Assembly: GCA_016182965.1 (NCBI GenBank)
Contig: JACPFM010000099.1
Coordinates: forward strand, 1-49,301
Source: Deltaproteobacteria bacterium
GTDB taxonomy: Bacteria; Myxococcota_A; Polyangia; Polyangiales; JADJMO01
DNA length: 49,301 nt
Reading direction: 5' to 3'
Each line of letters begins with the position of its first letter. Position 1 is the first letter of the stretch. The notes beneath the pieces were generated by a model. The model did not search any database, was not told the DNA's origin, and saw nothing but the letters and a program-made list of their open reading frames with translations. Below are positions 29,010 to 36,355 of this stretch, piece by piece. Made by a program: the position numbers and the translations under genes.

Positions 29010-29671
29010 TCCGTCGCTTCGGGGCGATCGGTGACGTGCACGCGGAGCACGAGCACCTCGCCGCCGCGCTCGACCACCTGGAGCGCGAGGGCTGCGACGC
29101 GATCTTCGCCGTCGGCGACGTGGTCGACGGCCCCGGCGACGTCGATCGGTGCTGCGCGCTGCTCCGCGAGCGGGCGATCTGCGTGCGCGGCAACCACGAT
29201 CGGTGGCTGCTCGAGGGCCGCGTCCGCACGGTGCCCGACGCGCACCACCGCGGCGATCTGTCGGCGGAGTCGCTCGCATGGCTCGAGTCGCTGCCCGCGG
29301 TCCGCACGTTCGAGACGACGGCGGGCCGGCTGCTCCTCTGCCACGCGATCGGCGAGGACGACTTGTCGCGCTTGATGCCGGAGGACGAGCCGCCGGCGCT
29401 GGTGGGCAACGACGCGCTGCAGAAGGTGCTCGCCGGCGACTTCGAGATCATGGTGTGCGGCCACACGCATCGCGCGATGGTGCGCACCATCTTCGGGTTG
29501 CTGGTGGTGAACGCCGGCACGCTCCACCGCGCCGACGATCCCGGGTTCTTCCACGTCGATCTCGAGGCGAAGAGCGCGCGGCGGTTCGGCATCGAGGGCG
29601 GCGAGGTGCGCGAGGTGGAGCGGATCGCGTTCGGGGCGCCGGGGGACGACGTGTGGGGCGCGGGGTGGTGA
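29006..29671 (+). CDS. Calcineurin-like metallophosphoesterase
   Basis: 221 residues from GTG 29006, overlapping the permease stop by GTGA. The metal-binding motifs are in order: GDVHAE (D-x-H), GDVVDGPGD, GNHDRW, LCHAI and GHTHRAM. This is the metallophosphoesterase core with two metal ions that hydrolyses phosphomono- or diesters. It is short, like YfcE-type single-domain enzymes, with no signal peptide, so it is probably cytoplasmic. Coupling to the mlaE pair suggests a role in lipid or cyclic-nucleotide turnover, but the substrate is not visible. Confidence 0.9.
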   Translation: MIRRFGAIGDVHAEHEHLAAALDHLEREGCDAIFAVGDVVDGPGDVDRCCALLRERAICVRGNHDRWLLEGRVRTVPDAHHRGDLSAESLAWLESLPAVRTFETTAGRLLLCHAIGEDDLSRLMPEDEPPALVGNDALQKVLAGDFEIMVCGHTHRAMVRTIFGLLVVNAGTLHRADDPGFFHVDLEAKSARRFGIEGGEVREVERIAFGAPGDDVWGAGW

Positions 29672-29739
29672 GCCTGGATCGGGCGCGAGGCGCCCGCGAG
29701 TGACACCGATCGCATCGCGCTGCGATAGGCTGGACGCCG

Positions 29740-31332
29740 ATGTTGCAGCAGCTGCGCGAGGCCATCGGCCCGGGTGCGCCCGCGGCGGTCGAACCCCGCA
29801 CGGTGCTGCGCGCTGCGCGCGCCTCCGTCGTGCTCGGCGTGGTCGCCTCGTTCGGCAACACCATCACGCGCTTCGGCGTTTCACCGGGCGAGGATCGCGC
29901 GCTCTACGATCGGTTTCTCGCATGGAACCTGCCTGCCCACGCGATCATCTTCGTCGCATTCGTGTCGATCCTCCGCTCGTCGGGGAGGCTCGAGGAGGTG
30001 ACATGGCGCCTCCGCGCGGGCCTCGTCGGGGCTGCGTGGGTCGTCGTGGTGGCCAACTGGATGATCGGCGGCACGGCGGCGACCATCAACCTCGCGTTTG
30101 CGACGATCGTGGTGGGCGCCTCGCGAATGGTCTTCGGGTGGAAGCCCGGCGTCTTCGCGGTCGCCTCGGTCGTGACGATCGACATCCTCTTCGCGGTCCT
30201 GCGCGCCATGGGCGCGCTGCCGAGCCGCAGCCCGTTTCCGGAGTACGTCCTCGATGACGGCGGTCGTGCGGCGATAGGCGTCGCCTGGCGGGCCGTGTCG
30301 CTCGGCACCGTGTTCGCGATCGCCGGGTACTTCGCCAACCGAAGCAGCGCCAACGAAGAGCGGCTGCCCGCGCTCGACCTCGGCAGCGCGGCGACGGTGC
30401 TCTCCGCCTCCGCGCCCGCGGCCACCGGGCCGATCGGCTTCGGTCCCGGCGCGCGCATCGGTCGCTACGAGGTGCTCTCGATCATCGGTGCCGGTGGCAT
30501 GGGCGTGGTGGTTCGCGCGCACGATCCCGAGCTCGGTCGCGAGGTCGCGATCAAGTTGGTCCGCCCGCGCGGCGCCACCTCCGATGCTCGCGCACGTCTG
30601 CTCCGAGAGGCGCGCTCTCTCGCTCGCCTCCGCCATCCGGCCGTCGTGCCGATCTACGACGTCGGCACGGCGTTCGACCAGGTGTTCGTGGTGATGCCCT
30701 TCGTCAGCGGCGGCACGCTCGGCGACTGGCTGCGGGCGGAGCAGAGACCGTGGCGCGCCGTGGTCGATCGCTTCCTCGCTGCCGGCCGCGGGCTGGTCGC
30801 TGCGCACGCGAGCGGGCTCGTCCACCGCGATTTCAAGCCGGACAACGTGCTGCTCGGCGACGAGGGCGTGGTCATGATCGCGGACTTCGGGCTCGCTCGT
30901 TCGGGCGACGACGAGGCGGACGCGCCGGCCTCGCCGGTGACGCCGGCGACGCCGCTGACGGACATCACGCGCACCGGCGAGATCCTCGGAACGCCGGCGT
31001 ACATGTCGCCGGAGCAGCTCACCGCCGACGCGATCGACTCGCGAACGGACGTCTTCGCGTTCTGTGTCGCGCTGTGGGAAGGCATCTTCTCGTCGCTCCC
31101 CTTCGATGACGAGAGTGGCTCGCCGCGGACCGCGATGGAGCTCCTCGCGCGCGTGCACCAGGGCCCGAGGGAGCCGCGCGGCGTCGCGAACGCGCCCAAG
31201 GCTCTCGTCGACGTCATGCGGCGCAGCCTGTCCTACGCCCCCGCGGACCGCGCCCAGTCGATGACCCAGCTGCTCGCCGAGATCGAGGCCGCCTGCGAGC
31301 GCGAGGCCGCGGGTCGCCGCGCGACCGCGTGA
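29740..31332 (+). CDS. Membrane-anchored Ser/Thr protein kinase
   Basis: 530 residues. The N-terminal 200 residues hold about five or six hydrophobic helices, an unusual order because most such kinases carry the membrane part after the kinase domain. The kinase domain (about 240-520) is Hanks type and appears active: glycine loop GAGGMGVV (250-257), Lys272, Glu290, HRDFKPDN (362-369), DFG (382-384), GTPAYMSPEQ. It phosphorylates Ser/Thr of unknown targets at the cytoplasmic face, possibly sensing through the helical region. It is convergent with a second kinase gene, with a hairpin between them. Confidence 0.92.
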   Translation: MLQQLREAIGPGAPAAVEPRTVLRAARASVVLGVVASFGNTITRFGVSPGEDRALYDRFLAWNLPAHAIIFVAFVSILRSSGRLEEVTWRLRAGLVGAAWVVVVANWMIGGTAATINLAFATIVVGASRMVFGWKPGVFAVASVVTIDILFAVLRAMGALPSRSPFPEYVLDDGGRAAIGVAWRAVSLGTVFAIAGYFANRSSANEERLPALDLGSAATVLSASAPAATGPIGFGPGARIGRYEVLSIIGAGGMGVVVRAHDPELGREVAIKLVRPRGATSDARARLLREARSLARLRHPAVVPIYDVGTAFDQVFVVMPFVSGGTLGDWLRAEQRPWRAVVDRFLAAGRGLVAAHASGLVHRDFKPDNVLLGDEGVVMIADFGLARSGDDEADAPASPVTPATPLTDITRTGEILGTPAYMSPEQLTADAIDSRTDVFAFCVALWEGIFSSLPFDDESGSPRTAMELLARVHQGPREPRGVANAPKALVDVMRRSLSYAPADRAQSMTQLLAEIEAACEREAAGRRATA

Positions 31333-31449
31333 CCGAGCCGCGGGACCAGACCGCGAGAGCGCGTCGACGATGGATGTCCTTCGACTCCGGTCGATCCGTG
31401 CGGCGCGGCTGCCTGACGATCGCTCGGACGCGCAGGTCGTGCCCGACGA

Positions 31450-31468
31450 CCCAGGGGTCAAACCTGGG
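31450..31468. terminator. Hairpin between the convergent kinase genes
   Basis: CCCAGG (31450-31455) and CCTGGG (31463-31468) with a 7-nt loop. It overlaps the last codons of the minus-strand kinase gene. There is no strong U tract. It could serve as a bidirectional terminator. Confidence 0.35.
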
Positions 31469-32405
31469 GCGCGTCCGTCGACCGAGAGATCTCCTCGAAC
31501 ACGCGCGCGACTTCTTCCGCGCCTGCCCGGAGACGCACCGCCCTCCGCAGCAGCTTGATGCACAGCTCGTCGAGCGCCCGCGCCCGCCGATCGTCCGGCA
31601 GATCGACGACGAAGCTCGGGCTCGGCGCGAGGACCGTGCGTTTGCGGATGACGACCTCGTGCGCGTTGCCGGCGAACGGGAGCGCGCCGGTGAGCGCCTC
31701 GAACAGGAGCACGCCGAACGCGTACCAGTCGGCCGCGGGCGACGGCTCGTCGTCGGGCGCCATGTACGCGGGAGCGCCGGCGATGTCGGGGCGCGCAGCC
31801 CCGCGTAACGGCAAGTCGGCCGCGATCTCCTCGCCGACGTCGATCAAGAGGCCGTAGTCGACGAGGACCACGCGGCCGTCGCGCGTGACGAGCACGTTCT
31901 CCGGCCGGACGTCGCGGTGGACCTTGGCGGCGCCGTGCAACGCGACGAGCGCGGCGGCGAGCTGTCGCAGCGCCGGCACGAGCCGATCGAGGCCCTCGCG
32001 GTGGATCGGCGCGAAGACCGACCCGCCCCCCTCCTGCACCGGCTGACCGAAGGCGAGGGGGATCGTCGCCCGCACCTTCGAGGGATCGATCGGCGGCCGC
32101 GGGGGCCGGACCGCCGACAGGAGGTCGCGCCCGTCGATCCTCTCCATGATCAGGAAGGCGCGCCCGGCGTGCTCTCCGTGACCGAAGAGCCGGAGGAGGT
32201 TCGGGTGCTCGATGGCCGCCACCGACCGGAAGGCCTCAGGATCGATCGTCGCGCCCGGGCGCAGCACCTTGAGCGCGACCGGGCCGTGGACGGGATGCTC
32301 GGCAGCGAGCACGGCGCCGAACGCCCCGGAGCCGAGCCGGGCGCCGACCGCGAGACCGGGAAGGGTCGCGCCCCACGCGCCGAGCGCCTCGTCGTCCAGC
32401 GGCAT
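31458..32405 (-). CDS. Atypical Ser/Thr protein kinase (HRDVRPEN, DYG)
   Basis: 315 residues, a soluble kinase domain without a membrane segment. Glycine loop GSGAFGAV (25-32) and Lys46 (ALKVLRP) are present. The catalytic loop is HRDVRPEN (163-170), with Arg in place of the usual Lys; the magnesium motif is DYG (183-185) in place of DFG; the P+1 region is GAPAYMAPD. The alpha-C glutamate is not clear. A roughly 30-residue insertion (about 100-137, RPPRPPIDPSK and a glycine-rich stretch) lies in the middle. It may be weakly active or a regulated pseudokinase. It is divergent from the ABC ATPase gene. Confidence 0.87.
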   Translation of the reverse strand: MPLDDEALGAWGATLPGLAVGARLGSGAFGAVLAAEHPVHGPVALKVLRPGATIDPEAFRSVAAIEHPNLLRLFGHGEHAGRAFLIMERIDGRDLLSAVRPPRPPIDPSKVRATIPLAFGQPVQEGGGSVFAPIHREGLDRLVPALRQLAAALVALHGAAKVHRDVRPENVLVTRDGRVVLVDYGLLIDVGEEIAADLPLRGAARPDIAGAPAYMAPDDEPSPAADWYAFGVLLFEALTGALPFAGNAHEVVIRKRTVLAPSPSFVVDLPDDRRARALDELCIKLLRRAVRLRAGAEEVARVFEEISRSTDAPQV

Positions 32406-32467
32406 TCGCAGCGCGAAGCGTAGCCGATTGCGCTAGGATCCGCGCGCTTCCGCCCTTTTTGCCGCCG

Positions 32468-33211
32468 ATGATCCAGTTTCGTCACCTTCGCAAGGCGTTC
32501 GGCCCCAAGGTCGTGCTGAACGACGTCTCGTTCGACGTGAACGACGGCGAGGTGTTCTTCATCATCGGCGCCTCGGGCGCGGGCAAGAGCGTGTGCATCA
32601 AGCACCTGGTCGGGCTGCTCAAGCCCGACTCCGGCCAGGTGCTCCTCGACGACGAGGACATCGCGCAGCTCACCGAAGAGCAGTTCTATCGAATCCGCAA
32701 GAAGGTCGCGATGGTGTTCCAGCACTCGACCCTCTTCGACTCGATGACCTGCGCCGAGAACGTCGCGCTGCCGCTCCGCAAGCACAAGAACATGAACGAC
32801 AAGGAGGCGCTGGCCGAGGCCATGAAGCGCCTCGACCAGGTGCACATGCGCGAGTTCGCCGACCGCTTCCCGGCCGAGCTCGGCGACGGCATGCGCAAGC
32901 GCGTGGCCATCGCGCGCGCGCTCACCATGGATCCGCGCTACGTCCTCTTCGACGAGCCGACCACCTCGCTCGATCCGGTCAGCGCGCGCCGCGTCGATCG
33001 GCTCATCCGCGAGCTCTCCGACAGCCTCGGCGTCACCAGCATCGTGGTCTCGCACGATCTGGTCTCCATCTTCTCCATCGCCGATCGCATCGCCATGGTC
33101 TACCAGGGCGGTCTCCGCCTGGTGGGCACCCGCGAGCAGTTCCAGACCACCGACGATCCGGTGGTGAAGCAGTTCATCACCGGCACGGCCGAAGGGCCGA
33201 TGATCGTGTGA
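32468..33211 (+). CDS. mlaF: ABC transporter ATPase, MlaF-like
   Basis: 247 residues from ATG 32468. Walker A GASGAGKS, signature GDGMRKRVAIARAL (the Mla-type variant of LSGGQ), Walker B VLFDEPTTSLDP and switch VSHD are all present, with FQHSTLFDSMT as in MlaF. It supplies ATP for the lipid transporter built from MlaE-type permeases. The two permease genes lie about 3.4 kb upstream, separated by the phosphoesterase and two kinase genes, so it is not contiguous with them. The next gene starts inside its stop (TGATG), implying coupling. Confidence 0.9.
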   Translation: MIQFRHLRKAFGPKVVLNDVSFDVNDGEVFFIIGASGAGKSVCIKHLVGLLKPDSGQVLLDDEDIAQLTEEQFYRIRKKVAMVFQHSTLFDSMTCAENVALPLRKHKNMNDKEALAEAMKRLDQVHMREFADRFPAELGDGMRKRVAIARALTMDPRYVLFDEPTTSLDPVSARRVDRLIRELSDSLGVTSIVVSHDLVSIFSIADRIAMVYQGGLRLVGTREQFQTTDDPVVKQFITGTAEGPMIV

Positions 33212-34149
33212 TGGCCACCGTCGATCTGGTCCTCTGCGGCGCCGGGCGGATGGGGCGCCACCACCTGCGGGTCGCGCGCGAGCACCCGCGCTTCCGCGTG
33301 GTGGCGATCGTCGATCCGGCGCTCGCGGGCGGCGCGCTCGACGGCGTGCCGGTGGTCGACTCGTTGACCGCCGTGCCGCCGCCCTTCGGCGCGGCGATCG
33401 TGGCGACGCCCATCGCGACGCACCACGCGATCGTGCGCGAGCTGCTCGCGCGCGGCGCCCACGTCCTCGTCGAGAAACCCCTCGCCGGCTCCGTCGCCGA
33501 GTGCGAAGACCTCGTCGCGCACGCAGCGGCGCACGCCTCGGGCGGCGCGCGCGTGGCGATCGGCCACGTCGAGCGCTTCAACCCGGCGGTGCGCGCGCTC
33601 GCCCAGGCGGTCCCGCGGGTGGGCGTCGTGCGCCGGCTGTCGTTCGTGCGCGTGGGCACGGCGCGCGGCGGCGTACGCGAGCGCTCCGATGTGCTGCTCG
33701 AGCTCGCCGTGCACGACCTCGATCTGCTCGAGCGCCTCGGCGGGCGATCGTCGCTGCGGAGCTCGTTCGTGCAGTCGTTCCGCGGCGACGAGGTGTGCGA
33801 CGCCGCCGAGCTCGAGCTCGTCACCGCGAGCGGCGCCACGGCGACCGTGCGCGTCGACGCGTGCTCGGCGAGCCGCGCGCGCACCATCCGCGTCGAGGGC
33901 ACCGACGGGGCGCTCGACGTCGATCTGCTCGCCGGCTCGGTGGAGCTCTCCCGCGGTGGCGCGCGGCAGCCGCTCTTGGCCGACGGGCCCGAGCCGCTGC
34001 GTGCGCAGCTCGATTCGTTCGCCGCGTTCCTCGACGGCGCCCCCAGCGAGGTGTGCACGGTCGACGAGGCTGCCCGGTCCGTCGAGCTCGCGCTCACGGC
34101 GCGACGCCTCGCGTCGGGTCGGGCGGCCCGGGTCGAGGGCCGGCCGTGA
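33211..34149 (+). CDS. Gfo/Idh/MocA-family oxidoreductase
   Basis: 312 residues from ATG 33211, overlapping the ATPase stop by one base. The Rossmann dinucleotide-binding signature GAGRMGRHHLRVA is at the N-terminus, and VEKPLAGS is the Gfo/Idh/MocA catalytic-lysine region. The C-terminal half has GHVERFNPAVRAL and ELAVHDLDLLERLG, as in sugar-nucleotide or myo-inositol dehydrogenases. It oxidises or reduces a sugar or polyol with NAD(P). The linkage to an MlaF-like ATPase is unusual; envelope sugar metabolism is a plausible inference. Confidence 0.87.
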   Translation: MATVDLVLCGAGRMGRHHLRVAREHPRFRVVAIVDPALAGGALDGVPVVDSLTAVPPPFGAAIVATPIATHHAIVRELLARGAHVLVEKPLAGSVAECEDLVAHAAAHASGGARVAIGHVERFNPAVRALAQAVPRVGVVRRLSFVRVGTARGGVRERSDVLLELAVHDLDLLERLGGRSSLRSSFVQSFRGDEVCDAAELELVTASGATATVRVDACSASRARTIRVEGTDGALDVDLLAGSVELSRGGARQPLLADGPEPLRAQLDSFAAFLDGAPSEVCTVDEAARSVELALTARRLASGRAARVEGRP

Positions 34150-34281
34150 CGCGTTGCGCGTCCGCGTCCGATCGGGCAGGGTTCGAGGTTCCCTTCGGCT
34201 TCCTTCTCCCCGCGCGTGTCCCTCGCGCGGCGCATCGGAGTGGCAATCGTGTCTCCTGCTTCGGCCCCCCGGACGCGCGCG

Positions 34282-35436
34282 ATGAGCGGTGAAGCGTCAC
34301 CCGTCCCCGAGACCGACACCGTGAGCGGTCATGTCAGCGGCGCCGACGGCGCGGCGGCGCGTCCGCGCACCTCCCTGCTGCGTCGCCACGGCGTCAAGGC
34401 GCTCGTCTCGCTCGCCATCGCCGCCGCCTTCGCCTGGGCGCTGTTGCGCGCCGGCCTGCCGATCGTCCCCGACCGCGCGGCGTTCGCGAAGGTGCGCTGG
34501 CCGCTGGTCGCCGCGCACGCGGGCGTCCTCTTCACGGTGCACTTCATCCGGGCGATCCGCTGGCGCCACCTGCTCCGCCCGCTCGCCCCCGACATCCGCC
34601 GTCGCAGGGTGGTCGCCGCCTCGTGGGTCGGCTTCACGGCGATCCTGCTCTTGCCGCTGCGCGCCGGCGAGATCGTGCGCCCCTGGCTGATCCGCGACCG
34701 CAAGAAGATCACCCTCTCGAGCGCCCTCGGCACGATGGGCGCCGAGCGCGTCATCGACGGCCTGGTGGTCACCGCCGTCCTCGCCGGCGCGCTCCTGTTC
34801 GTGCCTCGGCTCGATCCGCTGCCGAAGACGTTCGGCGATCTGCACATCCCGGTGGCGGCGATCCCCGCCGCGGGCTTCGCGGCGCTGGCGCTGTTCGTGA
34901 CGCTGTTCGTGGCGATGGCGATCTTCTACTTCGCCCGCTCCTTCAGCCAGCGGATGATCCGCGCGACGCTCGGCCGCATCAGCCCGCGCCTCGCCGACCG
35001 CTTCGCCGCCATCGTCGGCGGTCTCGCCGAAGGCCTGCACTTCCTCGCCGATCGCCGGCACGGCGTCCCCTTCATCGCCGAGACGCTCACCTACTGGGGC
35101 CTCAACGCCGTCGGCATGTGGGTGCTCGGCCTCGCCTGCGGGCTGCCCATGACGTTCGGCCACGCGTGCGCGGTGATGGGCGTGCTCGCCGTCGGCATCC
35201 TGGTGCCGGCCGGCCCCGGTCTGTTCGGCGCGTTCCAGGCGTCGACCTACGGCGCGCTCGCCATGTACTTCGCGCCGACGATGGTCACCTGGGAGGGCGC
35301 GGTCTACGTCTTCCTGCTCTACGGCGTGCAGTTCGTCTGGCACCTCGTCGCGGCGGGCCTCGGCGTCGCCATCGACCCCGGCGTGCTCAAGAGCGAGTCG
35401 GTGATCCAGGACGCGGCCGTCGAGCGCGTCGGGTGA
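34282..35436 (+). CDS. Lysylphosphatidylglycerol-synthase TM / UPF0104-like flippase protein
   Basis: 384 residues from ATG 34282; an upstream GTG at 34216 would add 22 residues of poor character. Six to eight hydrophobic helices are seen. Sequence such as FTVHFIRAIRWRHLLRPLAP, LLPLRAGEIVRPWLI, GAERVIDGLVVTAVLAGALL and PAGPGLFGAFQASTYGALAM matches the membrane domain of the LPG synthase/YbhN (UPF0104) family. These are thought to flip or handle lipids or lipid-linked sugars at the inner membrane. There is no cytosolic synthase domain. It ends 6 bp before the opposing discoidin-like gene. Confidence 0.8.
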   Translation: MSGEASPVPETDTVSGHVSGADGAAARPRTSLLRRHGVKALVSLAIAAAFAWALLRAGLPIVPDRAAFAKVRWPLVAAHAGVLFTVHFIRAIRWRHLLRPLAPDIRRRRVVAASWVGFTAILLLPLRAGEIVRPWLIRDRKKITLSSALGTMGAERVIDGLVVTAVLAGALLFVPRLDPLPKTFGDLHIPVAAIPAAGFAALALFVTLFVAMAIFYFARSFSQRMIRATLGRISPRLADRFAAIVGGLAEGLHFLADRRHGVPFIAETLTYWGLNAVGMWVLGLACGLPMTFGHACAVMGVLAVGILVPAGPGLFGAFQASTYGALAMYFAPTMVTWEGAVYVFLLYGVQFVWHLVAAGLGVAIDPGVLKSESVIQDAAVERVG

Positions 35437-35442
35437 GGCTCC

Positions 35443-36285
35443 TCACTCGACGATGACCTCGGACACCCCGCCGCCCTGGGCGTGCGACGACTTCACGTGC
35501 ACGCGCAGGCGATCGACCTTGGCGCCGATCTCGACCGTGCGCCACGCCGGGTCGGGCGAGACGCCGTCGAACTTCGTGGTGGCGGTCTTGACCACGTGCG
35601 CGCCGTCGAACGCCTCGATGGAGAGCTCGTTGCTCGCGCGGTCGTTCCACGGGAGGTTGCGCGCGTTCATCAGCTTCACGCGCGCGATCTTGCGCGGCGG
35701 GATCACCTTCACGTCGAGCCAGCCCTGGGCGTGATCGGGCAGGAGCCAGTCGGTCTTGTCGTTGCCGTCGACCGCGTTGGCCGGATCGTAGCGCGCGTCC
35801 CATTTCGCCGACGCGGAGGCCTCGAGGCGCCGCGGCGTGCGCGCGAGGAGCACGATCGCGACGATCGACAGGAGCAGGACGAGCGCGGTGCCGGCGAGGC
35901 GGACCACCCGGCGCTCGACGACGTCCCTCGGCGCCAGGCGGAGCTCGGCGTGTCGCTCGAAGAGCTGCGCGTGCTCGGCGAGGAGCGCCCGGAAGCGCGC
36001 GGCGTCGGCTGCCTTCACCTCCGCGTCGAACGCCGGCAGCTCCGGGGCGACGAGGGGCTCCCCCTCCTCCGTGGCGCTCCGCGCGAGCTCGACGGCCGCG
36101 CGCAGGAGGTGGAGCGCCTCGGCGGGGTGGCCGGCGATCCACAGCGCCTCGGCCGCCGCGCGCCGCTGCTGCGACAGGCGCAGGCTGCGCCCGCGCTCGG
36201 CGCGGATGTCGTCTCGGACCTTCGCGGCGCGCGCCTCGAGATCGCGGAGGAGGAACCATTCGCGGACGCCGGCGACGATCGACAT
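35443..36285 (-). CDS. Single-pass membrane protein with discoidin-like C-terminal domain (paralog A)
   Basis: 280 residues. The N-terminus (1-120) is helical and cytoplasmic by the positive-inside rule, with RLSQQRRAAAEALWIAGHPA and HLLRAAVELARSA. One membrane helix follows (about 127-148). Residues 155-280 look like a galactose-binding/discoidin beta domain (NAVDGNDKTDWLLP ... KIARVKLMNARNLPW). It is homologous along its whole length to the gene at 48295-49149, with a 21-residue identical block at 196-216. It is divergent from a GT-C-like gene. Function is unknown; a glycan-binding partner of the neighbouring glycosyltransferase is inferred. Confidence 0.8.
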   Translation of the reverse strand: MSIVAGVREWFLLRDLEARAAKVRDDIRAERGRSLRLSQQRRAAAEALWIAGHPAEALHLLRAAVELARSATEEGEPLVAPELPAFDAEVKAADAARFRALLAEHAQLFERHAELRLAPRDVVERRVVRLAGTALVLLLSIVAIVLLARTPRRLEASASAKWDARYDPANAVDGNDKTDWLLPDHAQGWLDVKVIPPRKIARVKLMNARNLPWNDRASNELSIEAFDGAHVVKTATTKFDGVSPDPAWRTVEIGAKVDRLRVHVKSSHAQGGGVSEVIVE

Positions 36286-36355
36286 GGGAAGGCGAATCCT
36301 CCACCAGGAAGCGGCAGGTGAAAACCCGCAAACCGCGTGATATCAACCGGCGGCC

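Noticed and set aside
29740..32405. Toxin-antitoxin or defence system made of the two kinases
   Set aside because: Both have kinase features and no toxin, nuclease or small partner gene; defence is not supported.
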